Below, piece by piece: positions 34,281 through 43,110 of a stretch of 64,000 nt of DNA; position 1 is the stretch's first letter, and every line of letters starts with the position of its first letter. The position numbers and the translations under genes were made by a program. This DNA comes from Photobacterium chitinilyticum (GTDB lineage Bacteria > Pseudomonadota > Gammaproteobacteria > Enterobacterales > Vibrionaceae): NCBI RefSeq assembly GCF_004104355.1, contig NZ_RJLM01000016.1, forward strand, positions 1-64,000, read 5' to 3'. The notes beneath the pieces are model-generated. The model was not told where the DNA came from. It ran no database searches and saw only the letters and a list, made by a program, of their open reading frames with translations.

Positions 34281-35266
34281 GGCGTGGTCTCTCCTGACGC
34301 ACTTACCTTGCCCGCCACAAACGCTACAGATTCAGCCACTCGCCGGGCGGTAGCCGGCGGAATATCTCCTACTACGGTCACTTCTTTATCATTGAGCAGG
34401 TAGCTGTGCAGCGTTCGCCGTCCCTGACGCACCAATTGCTCCCGAACGGTAAAATTGTCGGCAGCTGATACATAGATAGAAAAGCTAAATAAGCCATCAC
34501 TGTACATTTTGCTCTCAACCGGGCGCTCCGTCATCATCAGGCGGTGGCGGTTACGGGAAACCGATTCAAAGCCCTGGGGCAACCAGTTGGCCTGCCAGCT
34601 CAGCTCAGCCTGTGGCTGGGGCGGCAGTTTAACAACAGCAGGCAACTCCACCGTTTTCAGGCTTCTCAGCACATCGCCGACTTTCGGGTTCACAACATAA
34701 GAGACGGCACGGTACTGCTCGAGCGGCTCTCCATCACGATCGAGCAGATCTGCACGCATCACCAGCTTGCTTCGGGTATCAACCCACAACAAATAGGAAT
34801 AACGCGCCCCGTCTTTCGGCGCAATACGAATCACGTCACAGGCAACACCGGCCTCTCGTGCTCGCCCCATGGAAATGAAATCATAAAACTGAGCCAGTTC
34901 ATTAATATCCGACTTCATAATTGGTGGCAGGGGAGCGACCATTTTATTGCTTTTGATCGTGAACGGGTCAAGGCCAGGCTCAAAATAGCTGACCTCGCTA
35001 CCACGCTGGATCACCTCACGCGGCGGCCCACTCAGATAAACAAGGTGCGCATATGTCTCACCATCTTCAAACGTATGACGATAGCGTATCGGTTCAATAC
35101 TATTTTTTTTAATGAGTATATATGACAGCTCATAACTAAGCTCACGGCTAGCCTCATCCATTTGATGCAACAAAGCCTCTGCCGAAGATACCGAATCTTC
35201 CGCAGAGGCTTGCAATGGCATCATAAGGCTGACCAGTGTCACTACACCGACCAGAATTTTTCTCAT
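34277..35266 (-). CDS. rseB: Sigma-E regulatory protein RseB
   Basis: RseB is a periplasmic protein that binds RseA and shields it from DegS, and senses outer-membrane components. A signal peptide (MRKILVGVVTLVSLMMPLQASA) is present, followed by a LolA/LppX-like N-domain and a smaller C-domain of the MucB/RseB type (WLPQGFESVSRNRH onward). The length of 329 residues is near the family norm. It lies 11 bases after rseA. Confidence 0.95.
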   Translation of the reverse strand: MRKILVGVVTLVSLMMPLQASAEDSVSSAEALLHQMDEASRELSYELSYILIKKNSIEPIRYRHTFEDGETYAHLVYLSGPPREVIQRGSEVSYFEPGLDPFTIKSNKMVAPLPPIMKSDINELAQFYDFISMGRAREAGVACDVIRIAPKDGARYSYLLWVDTRSKLVMRADLLDRDGEPLEQYRAVSYVVNPKVGDVLRSLKTVELPAVVKLPPQPQAELSWQANWLPQGFESVSRNRHRLMMTERPVESKMYSDGLFSFSIYVSAADNFTVREQLVRQGRRTLHSYLLNDKEVTVVGDIPPATARRVAESVAFVAGKVSASGETTP

Positions 35267-35277
35267 TTATCCGCCAA

Positions 35278-35937
35278 TCAGTTTGCTTCTAGCAACGTTT
35301 TATCAATGCTGCCATCTTCGGCATTCAAACGCAGCTGTAATTCATAGTCCTGAAGCATCGCGTTAATACGACGTCGCTGCTCCATAACTTGTGCTTCACT
35401 CGGTGCGTTATGGTTGTTGCTACGCACAGAATCCCGGGTCAGACTAACAGGTTCGGCCGTGCCGGAAAAAGGAATTGTCTGTAGTACCGGCATCTGTGAT
35501 TCAGCAGGTGTTCCAACGATACCCTCGTCACCACCGTTATATTGCTGAACCCCTACAATAACAGCCAGTGAGACACAGGCAGCGACAGCAACCTGGCCAA
35601 ACTGAGTCAGCCAAGCAGGCATCATACGTTTTGCCTGTTGCGGTGTCGGCTGTGCCTCGACAGTTTCACGAGCGGTTGCAAGCTGAATCACTTGAGCTGG
35701 CTCTGCGCTGATATCAGCTAGCCCGGTATGCGCAGGCTCATTGTCTAAGGCCAACGCTACGCTTGCAGCAATATTCCAATCCTTGTTTTGCGGAGCTTCT
35801 CCCCGCATCACATCACCAATCAGGTTGAAGTGCTGCCAGGTTTGCTGGCTGTCATCATCAACGGCCAACGCATTAATAATGCTCTGATCCAGCTCTTCAC
35901 CATCTAATAATGCCGAAATCTTTTGTTTATCAGCCAT
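35278..35937 (-). CDS. rseA: Anti-sigma-E factor RseA
   Basis: RseA holds sigma-E inactive at the membrane until cleaved by DegS and RseP. The cytoplasmic N-domain begins KISALLDGEELDQSIINAL and includes WQHFNLIGDVMRGE; a single membrane segment (VAVAACVSLAVIVGVQQY) lies near residue 115, and the rest is periplasmic. I start at ATG 35937 (219 residues) with GGTGA upstream; a GTG three codons earlier is also in frame. It is the second gene of the rpoE operon. Confidence 0.96.
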   Translation of the reverse strand: MADKQKISALLDGEELDQSIINALAVDDDSQQTWQHFNLIGDVMRGEAPQNKDWNIAASVALALDNEPAHTGLADISAEPAQVIQLATARETVEAQPTPQQAKRMMPAWLTQFGQVAVAACVSLAVIVGVQQYNGGDEGIVGTPAESQMPVLQTIPFSGTAEPVSLTRDSVRSNNHNAPSEAQVMEQRRRINAMLQDYELQLRLNAEDGSIDKTLLEAN

Positions 35938-35962
35938 TTTTTTCACCGTATTGGCTTAACAT

Positions 35963-36541
35963 TTATCGCTGCATTAGAGGACGAATACGTTTTTCAACCG
36001 CCTCTCGTGCACGGAAAATACGAGATCTTACCGTACCAACCGGACATCCCATGACTTCAGCAATTTCTTCATAACTCAAACCTTCCAGTTCGCGCAGAGT
36101 AATTGCCGTTTTGAGATCATCTGGTAACGCTTCAATGGTACTGAAGACTACCCGCTTCAATTCTTCAGACAACATTTGATTCTCAGGGTTCGATATTTCT
36201 TTCAAGGCATTTCCACTTTCGTAGTATTCTGCCTCTTCAGCATCTACATCAGACGCTGGCGGTCGGCGGCCCTGAGCGACCAAATAGTTCTTTGCCGTAT
36301 TCACTGCAATTCGGTACAGCCATGTATAAAAAGCACTTTCACCACGAAATGTCGGTAAAGCACGATACGCTTTTATAAACGCTTCCTGAGCGACATCCGG
36401 CACGTCACCGGAGTTGCTGACATAACGGGCAACAAGGCTACATACCTTATTTTGATATTTAACCACCAGCAGATTAAATGCCTGCTTGTCACCACGCTGT
36501 ACCCGCTCAATTAATACCTGATCAGTTTGCTGCTCGCTCAT
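35963..36541 (-). CDS. rpoE: RNA polymerase sigma factor RpoE (sigma-E)
   Basis: This ECF sigma factor drives the envelope stress response. The 192-residue product has region 2 (FNLLVVKYQNKVCSLVARYV to FYTWLYRIAVNTAKNYL) and region 4 (LPDDLKTAITLRELEGLSYEEIAEVMGCPVGTVRSRIFRARE). It heads the rpoE-rseA-rseB-rseC operon, and a sigma-E-type promoter about 170 bp upstream suggests autoregulation. Confidence 0.99.
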   Translation of the reverse strand: MSEQQTDQVLIERVQRGDKQAFNLLVVKYQNKVCSLVARYVSNSGDVPDVAQEAFIKAYRALPTFRGESAFYTWLYRIAVNTAKNYLVAQGRRPPASDVDAEEAEYYESGNALKEISNPENQMLSEELKRVVFSTIEALPDDLKTAITLRELEGLSYEEIAEVMGCPVGTVRSRIFRAREAVEKRIRPLMQR

Positions 36542-36925
36542 TCGAGCGTGTACTCCTATATCCGTCTTGCACTCGTGATTTCTAACTCGCCTGTCAACTG
36601 TCAGAGCAATAAGCCCCTGGCCTAAGGAAGTAAGCCTAGGTGCTCTTCATTACAACAGTAAAGCTCAATCAAAACAGGGTTGTATGAAAATATGAGCATG
36701 AGCACTATCTAAGACTCGGGTATAAAAGCAAAGTTCCCCGTGCCAAAGAAATTATTTCTCATTAATAGTGCGCGATTTTCTATTCGCAATGAAGCAGTAT
36801 AACCATTGCATTAACTGGGCATTATACCGCGTCAATACGATAAGTGGTTAACTAACAGTCAAAAATGAACAATTGAGATGGAATTTGGTAACATAGAATG
36901 ATTACCACAGGGATATGATATCGAT
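36542..36925. other. rpoE / nadB divergent intergenic region
   Basis: This 384-bp gap holds the promoters of rpoE (minus) and nadB (plus). A sigma-E promoter for rpoE is listed separately. No small gene with a credible start is seen. Confidence 0.6.
36710..36737 (-). promoter_or_regulatory. Sigma-E promoter of the rpoE operon
   Basis: On the minus strand GGAACTT (36731-36737) is followed after 16 bases by TCTTA (36710-36714). This fits the sigma-E consensus (GGAACTT, about 16 bases, TCnnA) and matches the autoregulated rpoE promoter known in E. coli. Confidence 0.85.
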
Positions 36926-38545
36926 ATGAACGAAAACCGTGAACATATTTGCGATGTACTAGTCATTGGTAGCGGCGCAGCAGGATTATCGCTGGCGTTG
37001 CGCCTTGCGCCACTAGGGAAAGTAATGGTTCTGAGCAAGGGACCACGCAGCGAAGGCGCCACCTATTATGCCCAAGGCGGTATTGCAGCCGTCTTTGACG
37101 AATCGGACAGTGTTGAGTCCCATGTCCAGGATACCCAAATTGCCGGCGCGCATCTCTGTGATGACGAAGTCGTTCGCTTCATCGCCGAAAATGCCAAACA
37201 CTGTGTCCAGTGGCTGATTGACGGCGGGGTACCGTTTGATCGCGAGGAAAGTGACAGTGATGATGCTCCTCGCTATCACCTGACCCGTGAAGGTGGCCAC
37301 AGCCACCGTCGGATCCTGCATGCGGCAGATGCCACAGGCATGGCAGTACAAAACTCGCTACAAGACAATGTTCACAATCATCCTAATATCGAAGTACTGG
37401 AGCGCCATAATGCGCTGGATTTAATTACCAACCAGAAATTAGGCTATAGCGACGAGCCAAACCGGGTGCTGGGAGCCTATATCTGGAACCGCAACCACGA
37501 GATCGTCGAAACGGTCCGCGCCAAGTTTGTCGTATTGGCCACCGGCGGCGCTTCGAAAGTGTATCAGTACACCTCGAATCCAGACGTTTCTTCCGGGGAT
37601 GGTATTGCCATGGCTTGGCGGGCCGGATGTCGGGTTGCCAACCTGGAGTTTAACCAGTTCCACCCGACCTGCCTATTCCACCCTGAGGCCAGGAATTTTC
37701 TGCTAACCGAAGCCCTACGCGGTGAAGGGGCCTACCTGCGCCGTCCTGACGGTAGCCGCTTTATGACAGACTTCGACGAACGTGCCGAACTGGCCCCCCG
37801 TGATGTCGTGGCGCGCGCAATTGATTTTGAAATGAAACGCCTGGGCGCAGATTGCATGTATCTGGATATCAGCCACAAACCGGCTGATTTCGTACAGAAG
37901 CATTTCCCAACCATCTACGAGAAGCTGCTGGGATACGGTATTGATATCACCAAGGAATCCATCCCTATTGTTCCTGCTGCCCACTATACTTGTGGTGGCG
38001 TCATCGTGGACAAAGAAGGACGTACGGATCTAAACGGCCTCTATGCCATCGGTGAAGTCAGCTATACCGGCCTGCACGGAGCCAACCGCATGGCTTCTAA
38101 CTCGTTGCTGGAGTGTGTGGTCTATGCCTGGGCAGCAGCTGAAAGTATTGGGCAAAAACTGGATCAGGTTAGCATGCCCGAACACCTGCCGAGCTGGGAT
38201 GAAAGCCAGGTTAGCTGTTCGGATGAAGAAGTCGTGATCCAACACAACTGGCATGAGCTCCGTCTGTTCATGTGGGACTATGTCGGCATCGTGCGCACAA
38301 CCAAGCGCCTTGAGCGTGCCATGCGCCGCATCCAGCTGCTCAACGAGGAAATTGACGAGTACTACAGCAACTTCAGGGTGTCGAACAACCTACTGGAACT
38401 GCGTAATCTGCTTCAGGTTGCCGAGCTAATAGTTCGTTGTGCTCTAGAACGGAAAGAGAGCCTCGGCCTGCATTACAACCTTGACTTCCCTGAGCAGCAG
38501 GACAACTCAAAACCAACCGTTATCACACCAGATCAGCCGTGTTGA
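36926..38545 (+). CDS. nadB: L-aspartate oxidase
   Basis: It oxidises L-aspartate to iminoaspartate, the first step of de novo NAD synthesis, with FAD. The FAD fingerprint [17 protein letters not shown] is at residues 11-27; [23 protein letters not shown] and the HYTCGGV / [14 protein letters not shown] segments are typical of the fumarate reductase-like fold. The length of 539 residues is normal. It is divergent from rpoE, as in E. coli. Confidence 0.97.
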   Translation: MNENREHICDVLVIGSGAAGLSLALRLAPLGKVMVLSKGPRSEGATYYAQGGIAAVFDESDSVESHVQDTQIAGAHLCDDEVVRFIAENAKHCVQWLIDGGVPFDREESDSDDAPRYHLTREGGHSHRRILHAADATGMAVQNSLQDNVHNHPNIEVLERHNALDLITNQKLGYSDEPNRVLGAYIWNRNHEIVETVRAKFVVLATGGASKVYQYTSNPDVSSGDGIAMAWRAGCRVANLEFNQFHPTCLFHPEARNFLLTEALRGEGAYLRRPDGSRFMTDFDERAELAPRDVVARAIDFEMKRLGADCMYLDISHKPADFVQKHFPTIYEKLLGYGIDITKESIPIVPAAHYTCGGVIVDKEGRTDLNGLYAIGEVSYTGLHGANRMASNSLLECVVYAWAAAESIGQKLDQVSMPEHLPSWDESQVSCSDEEVVIQHNWHELRLFMWDYVGIVRTTKRLERAMRRIQLLNEEIDEYYSNFRVSNNLLELRNLLQVAELIVRCALERKESLGLHYNLDFPEQQDNSKPTVITPDQPC

Positions 38546-38576
38546 GTGCCTAGAAGCCAATATCGATATTCGAGAT

Positions 38577-38610
38577 AAAAAAAGCGAGAGGTCCGTACCT
38601 CTCGCTTTTT
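38577..38610. terminator. Bidirectional terminator between nadB and the chemoreceptor gene
   Basis: AAAGCGAGAGGT (38581-38592) pairs fully with ACCTCTCGCTTT (38597-38608) around CCGT. A-rich and T-rich flanks make it work in both directions for these convergent genes. Confidence 0.92.
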
Positions 38611-38644
38611 GCTTTCCCTAGAAACTAGAAACTCGTACCAATTC

Positions 38645-40474
38645 CTAAACCTTAAACTCCGCAATAGCCTCATCAAGGGAAGAAGCCTGAGTTGCGACAG
38701 CATTGGCCGCCTGGGCATTTTCATGCGCCACCGAGGAGTTCAAATTGGTAATATCGCGAATCGAGGTGACATTCTGACCAATTTCATCAGAGACCAAACT
38801 TTGCTGTTCTACCGCAGCTGCAATCTGCGTGCTGGTATCCATAATCAACTGCATATCAGCCATGATCTGATTAATTCTTATTTCAGCATTGTCAGCCTGG
38901 GTCACACTCAGGTCGCCTTGTTCACGACAGCGCCCGATATGGACAACCACCTGATCGGTTTGCTCCTGCAGCGAGGCAATGATCGTGGTGATTTCTTCCG
39001 TCGACTGTCGAGTTCGCAATGCCAAAGATCGGACCTCGTCAGCAACAACCGCAAAGCCCCGGCCCTGTTCTCCAGCACGTGCAGCTTCAATCGCCGCGTT
39101 CAGTGCCAGCAGGTTAGTCTGCTCAGCAATTGCCTTGATAACATCCAATACGGAACCGATATTTTCCGACAACGTTGACAGGCTGGCCACTTCTTCACTG
39201 GTTTGAGACAGATCATCAGACAAGGTGCGGATACGCTCCTTCGTGGCACTCACCTCATTCAACCCTTCCTGCGCGCCGTTATAGCTTCGATCGGCATTGG
39301 CCGCGGCATTTTCGGTATTCGAGGCAATTTCACGGATAGTCACACCCATCTCAGTAATGGCTGTTGCTACCGAGTCAGTTTCCGACTGCTGCTGCTCCAT
39401 TGCCTCTTCTGAATCCTGACTACGACGCTGAAGTTGCTCCGACGCAGTTCCCAGCTCGGTAACCGCTCCCTGAACATTACCGACCAGATTACGTAGGCTC
39501 GCCAATAAACCATTAAAGTTTACTGCCATTTCTGCAAGTTCATCGTTGCCATTTTCATCGGCGGTTTGGGTAAGGTCATTGCTCGAGGCAATGGTTGCCA
39601 TCAACTCACTCAACCTCTGCACCCGGCGCTGTATCGACTGACTGATAAACCATGAAAGGCTAACCAGCACGATTATCACCATCAACACGGCTGCAATGGT
39701 TAACTGGCTGATTTGACTACGCTCAGCGTCAACCTTTGCCTCAAGCTGCAGCTCAAGCTCGGCAAACACTTCTTCAACCAAGTGAGACTGCTTGCGAATC
39801 TCACCCCGCAATCCCTGGTTATGACTTAAGCCAATAGCTTGTTGCTGCCGAATGATCTGCTCTGTGGTATGTGCAAAGCGGGTAAATACGGTACCAAAAT
39901 CATTCTCTAGTTTTTGACCATATTGAGCATAAGCCTTCTGATAAGCCTCGAGGTACTCTTTATCTCCCGTAACAAGGAACAGCTTTGCCACTTCCTCGAC
40001 ACTATAGGCAGCCATAATACCACGCTGCTGCTCGCTGGCGACATTGACCAGTTGCTCCGAGTACTCGAAAAACTCACGGAACAGGCCATCTGAAGATGTC
40101 AGTCCGAGCTGCTGATACCCTTTGATCAGCGCCAGCATTCCACCCTGATAGTTCTTAATCGCTGTGGGCAGCATTTCCAGACTTGGAAGAGCAATCGATA
40201 GCCCATCAAGATCACTCTTAAGAACCGTCAGCTGTGATTGAAAATGATCATAATTTTTCTGAAATTTACCTTGATACTTCATATCCATCCGCAGCAGGAA
40301 ATCTTTCTCGTTGCGGCGTAAATTAAGCAAAGTGACTTCGAGATGACTAACCGCTGCGCTGGAGTCATTGATCTTCATTACCCGCTCATTAGCCTTCCAG
40401 GTCATGCCCAGTACAGCCAAGAGAGCAACTACCGCCAGAGCGGTAAGCCCCAATAATTTATGTTTTATTTTCAT
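38645..40474 (-). CDS. Methyl-accepting chemotaxis protein with HBM-like sensor
   Basis: This inner-membrane chemoreceptor signals to CheA/CheW. Membrane segments are at residues 7-26 and 257-277, with a periplasmic helical domain of about 230 residues between them. The segment LRRNEKDFLLR (52-62) resembles the start of helical bimodular (HBM) sensor domains, whose known members bind organic acids; the ligand here is unknown. HAMP follows TM2, and the signalling tip IAEQTNLLALNAAIEAARAGEQGRGFAVVADEVR is intact. No C-terminal CheR-binding pentapeptide is seen. A FliA-type promoter lies upstream. Confidence 0.95.
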   Translation of the reverse strand: MKIKHKLLGLTALAVVALLAVLGMTWKANERVMKINDSSAAVSHLEVTLLNLRRNEKDFLLRMDMKYQGKFQKNYDHFQSQLTVLKSDLDGLSIALPSLEMLPTAIKNYQGGMLALIKGYQQLGLTSSDGLFREFFEYSEQLVNVASEQQRGIMAAYSVEEVAKLFLVTGDKEYLEAYQKAYAQYGQKLENDFGTVFTRFAHTTEQIIRQQQAIGLSHNQGLRGEIRKQSHLVEEVFAELELQLEAKVDAERSQISQLTIAAVLMVIIVLVSLSWFISQSIQRRVQRLSELMATIASSNDLTQTADENGNDELAEMAVNFNGLLASLRNLVGNVQGAVTELGTASEQLQRRSQDSEEAMEQQQSETDSVATAITEMGVTIREIASNTENAAANADRSYNGAQEGLNEVSATKERIRTLSDDLSQTSEEVASLSTLSENIGSVLDVIKAIAEQTNLLALNAAIEAARAGEQGRGFAVVADEVRSLALRTRQSTEEITTIIASLQEQTDQVVVHIGRCREQGDLSVTQADNAEIRINQIMADMQLIMDTSTQIAAAVEQQSLVSDEIGQNVTSIRDITNLNSSVAHENAQAANAVATQASSLDEAIAEFKV

Positions 40475-40553
40475 GTCTACATCGTCCTTGCCTAATTACG
40501 CACCCTAGGCATGGGTATACAACCGTACTTCGGTAGTGCTGTTACAACCAAAT

Positions 40554-40580
40554 TTAGCGGCCTTAACGGCAATATCTTTA
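40554..40580 (-). promoter_or_regulatory. Sigma-28 (FliA) promoter of the chemoreceptor gene
   Basis: On the minus strand TAAAGATA (40573-40580) is followed after exactly 11 bases by GCCGCTAA (40554-40561). The FliA consensus is TAAAGTTT, 11 bases, GCCGATAA, so 13 of 16 bases match with ideal spacing. It lies about 80 bp before the start codon, fitting co-regulation with late flagellar genes. Confidence 0.82.
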
Positions 40581-40688
40581 GGGTATAAAAGTTATGACGA
40601 TGGATAAAAAGGAACAATAATAAAAATAAAACACTGAAAAACAATTGTATTTCATTAAAATTAACCGCGAAAATTAATTGGGCACTTA

Positions 40689-41144
40689 TTATTTACTGGT
40701 CGAATCAATAGACAAGTTATGGCATATCAAAGACAGCGAACGATATGCAGCCTCGTCACATGCATCATGACAGATCAGAAGCCAGCGACGCTGGCCTTGA
40801 TAACGAAGGCGCCACAGCAACAAAAAACGACAACGAATTTTAACCCGATCTATAAACCATTGTTCGCGCTGCCACTGCAGCTCACCTGACAATTTGACCA
40901 CCAGCCTTCCCTGCTGTGAACGACAATCAATAAGCCGTTGTAGCCACTCAAGCCATAACAGTTCCAAACAGACAATAACAACCGGGAAAGGAAGAACGGC
41001 ACGGAGCCAGGAAAGCAGTAACAAGCTGGCCGCACAGGTATAGAGGAGTACCAGTACGGCAGCAGATAATCTGGAAGGCGTTATATCAAGATCAGCGAAG
41101 TTTGCTGTTGTTGTGGGCGACAATTTTGTCCACCATAGCTGCAT
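40689..41144 (-). CDS. ygfX: YgfX-family membrane protein
   Basis: The 151-residue product has two adjacent membrane segments (SAAVLVLLYTCAASLLLLSW and VVIVCLELLWLEWL) followed by a basic C-terminal part with WQREQWFIDRVKIRC and RYQGQRRWLLICHDAC. This layout and its place directly after sdhE match the YgfX (CptA) family. E. coli YgfX has been reported as a cytoskeleton-affecting toxin paired with SdhE (YgfY), but that role is disputed. The start overlaps sdhE by 53 bases; no later start codon would keep the first membrane segment. Confidence 0.8.
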   Translation of the reverse strand: MQLWWTKLSPTTTANFADLDITPSRLSAAVLVLLYTCAASLLLLSWLRAVLPFPVVIVCLELLWLEWLQRLIDCRSQQGRLVVKLSGELQWQREQWFIDRVKIRCRFLLLWRLRYQGQRRWLLICHDACDEAAYRSLSLICHNLSIDSTSK

Positions 41145-41352
41145 GTGCAGGATTTTCGCTACGACCGTGCTGCATCATCCAAGTGAACAAATCAGGATCA
41201 TCGCACGTCAGCAAAGAGATAAAATCACGCTGCTCTTGCTCTGGTAGCTGCTCAAAGCATTCTTCAAAGAACGGCATGATGATCACATCCAATTCCAGCA
41301 TGCCACGACGGCATGCCCACTTAACGCGTGCCTTTTCTTCTGCACTCAACAT
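41092..41352 (-). CDS. sdhE: FAD assembly factor SdhE
   Basis: SdhE promotes covalent attachment of FAD to succinate dehydrogenase and fumarate reductase. The 86-residue product has the family signature RRGMLELDVIIMPFFE and the later LLTCDDPDLFTWMM. I choose ATG 41352 (MLSAEEKAR) because GAGG lies six bases upstream; the frame extends to a TTG at 41364. ygfX follows with overlap. It is divergent from ygfZ, another factor linked to cofactor assembly. Confidence 0.95.
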   Translation of the reverse strand: MLSAEEKARVKWACRRGMLELDVIIMPFFEECFEQLPEQEQRDFISLLTCDDPDLFTWMMQHGRSENPAHAAMVDKIVAHNNSKLR

Positions 41353-41643
41353 ATACAACCTCAACCTTTAACTTGGTCGTTCATACAATTTGCTCAATAT
41401 TAGCAGTCCATGCCAAGGCCGACTATGCGCAGGAACAAGCAAAGCACCAAGATGAGACCTATGATCAATAATAACCATCCAAGTTAATCAGGTGTTTGGG
41501 CTGACAAATGCCTGCCGGCGTTTTAACATAGCAGGAACAAAGATATTCACCCAATCGGAGTAACTTGCCGCCATTGCTGTGCCTATTCTCAGGGTGAGAA
41601 GAGCACGGCCTCCTGCAGGTTACCAGCACATCATGGAAATCCT

Positions 41644-42624
41644 ATGAGTACCTGGTCAAACGTTCTGAATTTCAAAAAAATTGCTTTAACTGCGCAAGAT
41701 AGCCTGCCGGAACTGGCGTTGGTCGACCTCGCTGACTGGGGCCTGATCACCCTGATCGGCGAAGATAAAAAGTCTTATCTACAAGGTCAGGTTACCTGCG
41801 ATGTCGCGACCCTGACAGCGGATCAATCGACCTTAGGCGCCCATTGCGACGCCAAGGGTAAAATGCGCACCATTTTCCGCTTATTCCATCACCGTGATGG
41901 TTATGGCTTCCTACAGCGCCAGAGTATCATGGCGACTCAGCTGCCAGAGCTGAAAAAATATGCCATTTTTTCCAAGGTCGATATCGAGCAAAGTAACGAC
42001 GTTCTGCTTGGTCTTACCGGCAGCAAAGCCAACGAGGTTATCGAACGCGAATTTGGCGGCGAAGGTGATGTCCGGGCGATTACAGCCGGTACCGCAGTTA
42101 AAGTCGACGAACAACGCTGGTTGATTGCCGTAGCAACTGCCCAGGCTGAAGCGCTAGCCGGTAAACTGGCTACAGAAGCAGTGCTTTCCGACAGCACACT
42201 TTGGGATCTCTACGATATTCAGCACGCCATTCCACGCGTCGATGCGGCAACCGAATTGGAATTCATCCCCCAGGCGATGAACTTGCAGGCCGTCGATGCC
42301 ATAAGCTTCAAAAAAGGCTGCTATACCGGACAGGAAACTGTCGCACGAGCCAAGTACCGGGGAATCAACAAACGCGCAATGTACATCGTCAGCGGCAATA
42401 CCGAGCACTGTCCGCAACCAGGTGATGCCTTGGAGCGCAGTGTCGGCGAAAACTGGCGCAAGGGCGGCACTATTATTTCGGCCTACAAATTTGCTGATAG
42501 CCAAGCAATAGCCCTGGTCGGGCTGCCCAATGATCTTGATGAAGACAGTCAGTTCCGCCTCGCAGGACAAGACGCAAGCTGGCACAAGCTGCCGCTGCCC
42601 TACTCGCTGGAAGATGATCAATAA
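41644..42624 (+). CDS. ygfZ: tRNA-modifying / folate-binding protein YgfZ
   Basis: YgfZ is a folate-binding GcvT-like protein needed for activity of some iron-sulfur enzymes such as MiaB. The signature KKGCYTGQETVARAKYRG, with the key Cys at residue 226, is intact in a 326-residue protein. It is divergent from sdhE and four bases upstream of a YbaK-family gene on the same strand, which suggests co-transcription. Confidence 0.95.
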   Translation: MSTWSNVLNFKKIALTAQDSLPELALVDLADWGLITLIGEDKKSYLQGQVTCDVATLTADQSTLGAHCDAKGKMRTIFRLFHHRDGYGFLQRQSIMATQLPELKKYAIFSKVDIEQSNDVLLGLTGSKANEVIEREFGGEGDVRAITAGTAVKVDEQRWLIAVATAQAEALAGKLATEAVLSDSTLWDLYDIQHAIPRVDAATELEFIPQAMNLQAVDAISFKKGCYTGQETVARAKYRGINKRAMYIVSGNTEHCPQPGDALERSVGENWRKGGTIISAYKFADSQAIALVGLPNDLDEDSQFRLAGQDASWHKLPLPYSLEDDQ

Positions 42625-42627
42625 ACA

Positions 42628-43089
42628 ATGCAAACACCTGTCACTTTCTATTTAGAGCAAGAAGGAGTCGAGTACCGGCTCCTGCCCCACACTAAACCGG
42701 CCAAAACCGTCGATGAAGCCGCACAAGAACGTGGTGTCAATCCGGAGCAGATGGTCAAATCGATCCTGCTGCGAGACATGGGAGGATTTCATGTTCTGGC
42801 CTGCGTACCAGGCCCAGCCCAGGTCGATCCTAAAAAGGTCCGTACAATGTTTGGCTGCCGCCGGATGACCTGTGCCGATGCCAGTGATGTCGAAAAAGTC
42901 ACCGGTCTGGTGATCGGCACCGTTGCGCCAATCGGGCTAAAACGCCCTCTGCCGGTTATTTTTGATCACAGCATCAAAAAACATCACAAGATCAATATCA
43001 GCAGCGGCGATCGTATGGCTGGTATCGAGTTAGAAACCGAAGATCTCCTTATCCTTTGCGATCCAATGTTTGCTGATATCTGCCGCTGA
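42628..43089 (+). CDS. YbaK/EbsC-family aminoacyl-tRNA deacylase
   Basis: The 153-residue product is a single YbaK/ProX-type domain: EYRLLPHTKPAKTVDEAAQERGVNPEQMVKSILLRD, then GTVAPIGLKRPLPVIFDHSI and NISSGDRMAGIELETEDLL. Such proteins hydrolyse mischarged aminoacyl-tRNAs, for example Cys-tRNA-Pro or Ala-tRNA-Pro, but substrate choice cannot be read here. It starts four bases after ygfZ. A second family member is encoded at 56096-56599. Confidence 0.85.
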   Translation: MQTPVTFYLEQEGVEYRLLPHTKPAKTVDEAAQERGVNPEQMVKSILLRDMGGFHVLACVPGPAQVDPKKVRTMFGCRRMTCADASDVEKVTGLVIGTVAPIGLKRPLPVIFDHSIKKHHKINISSGDRMAGIELETEDLLILCDPMFADICR

Positions 43090-43110
43090 TGACAAAAAAG
43101 AGGGACAATA

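Noticed and set aside
40475-40600. c-di-GMP riboswitch before the chemoreceptor gene
   Set aside because: The leader has a small hairpin but lacks the conserved GACGCAAAGCC-type core; a FliA promoter explains the conserved-looking bases better.
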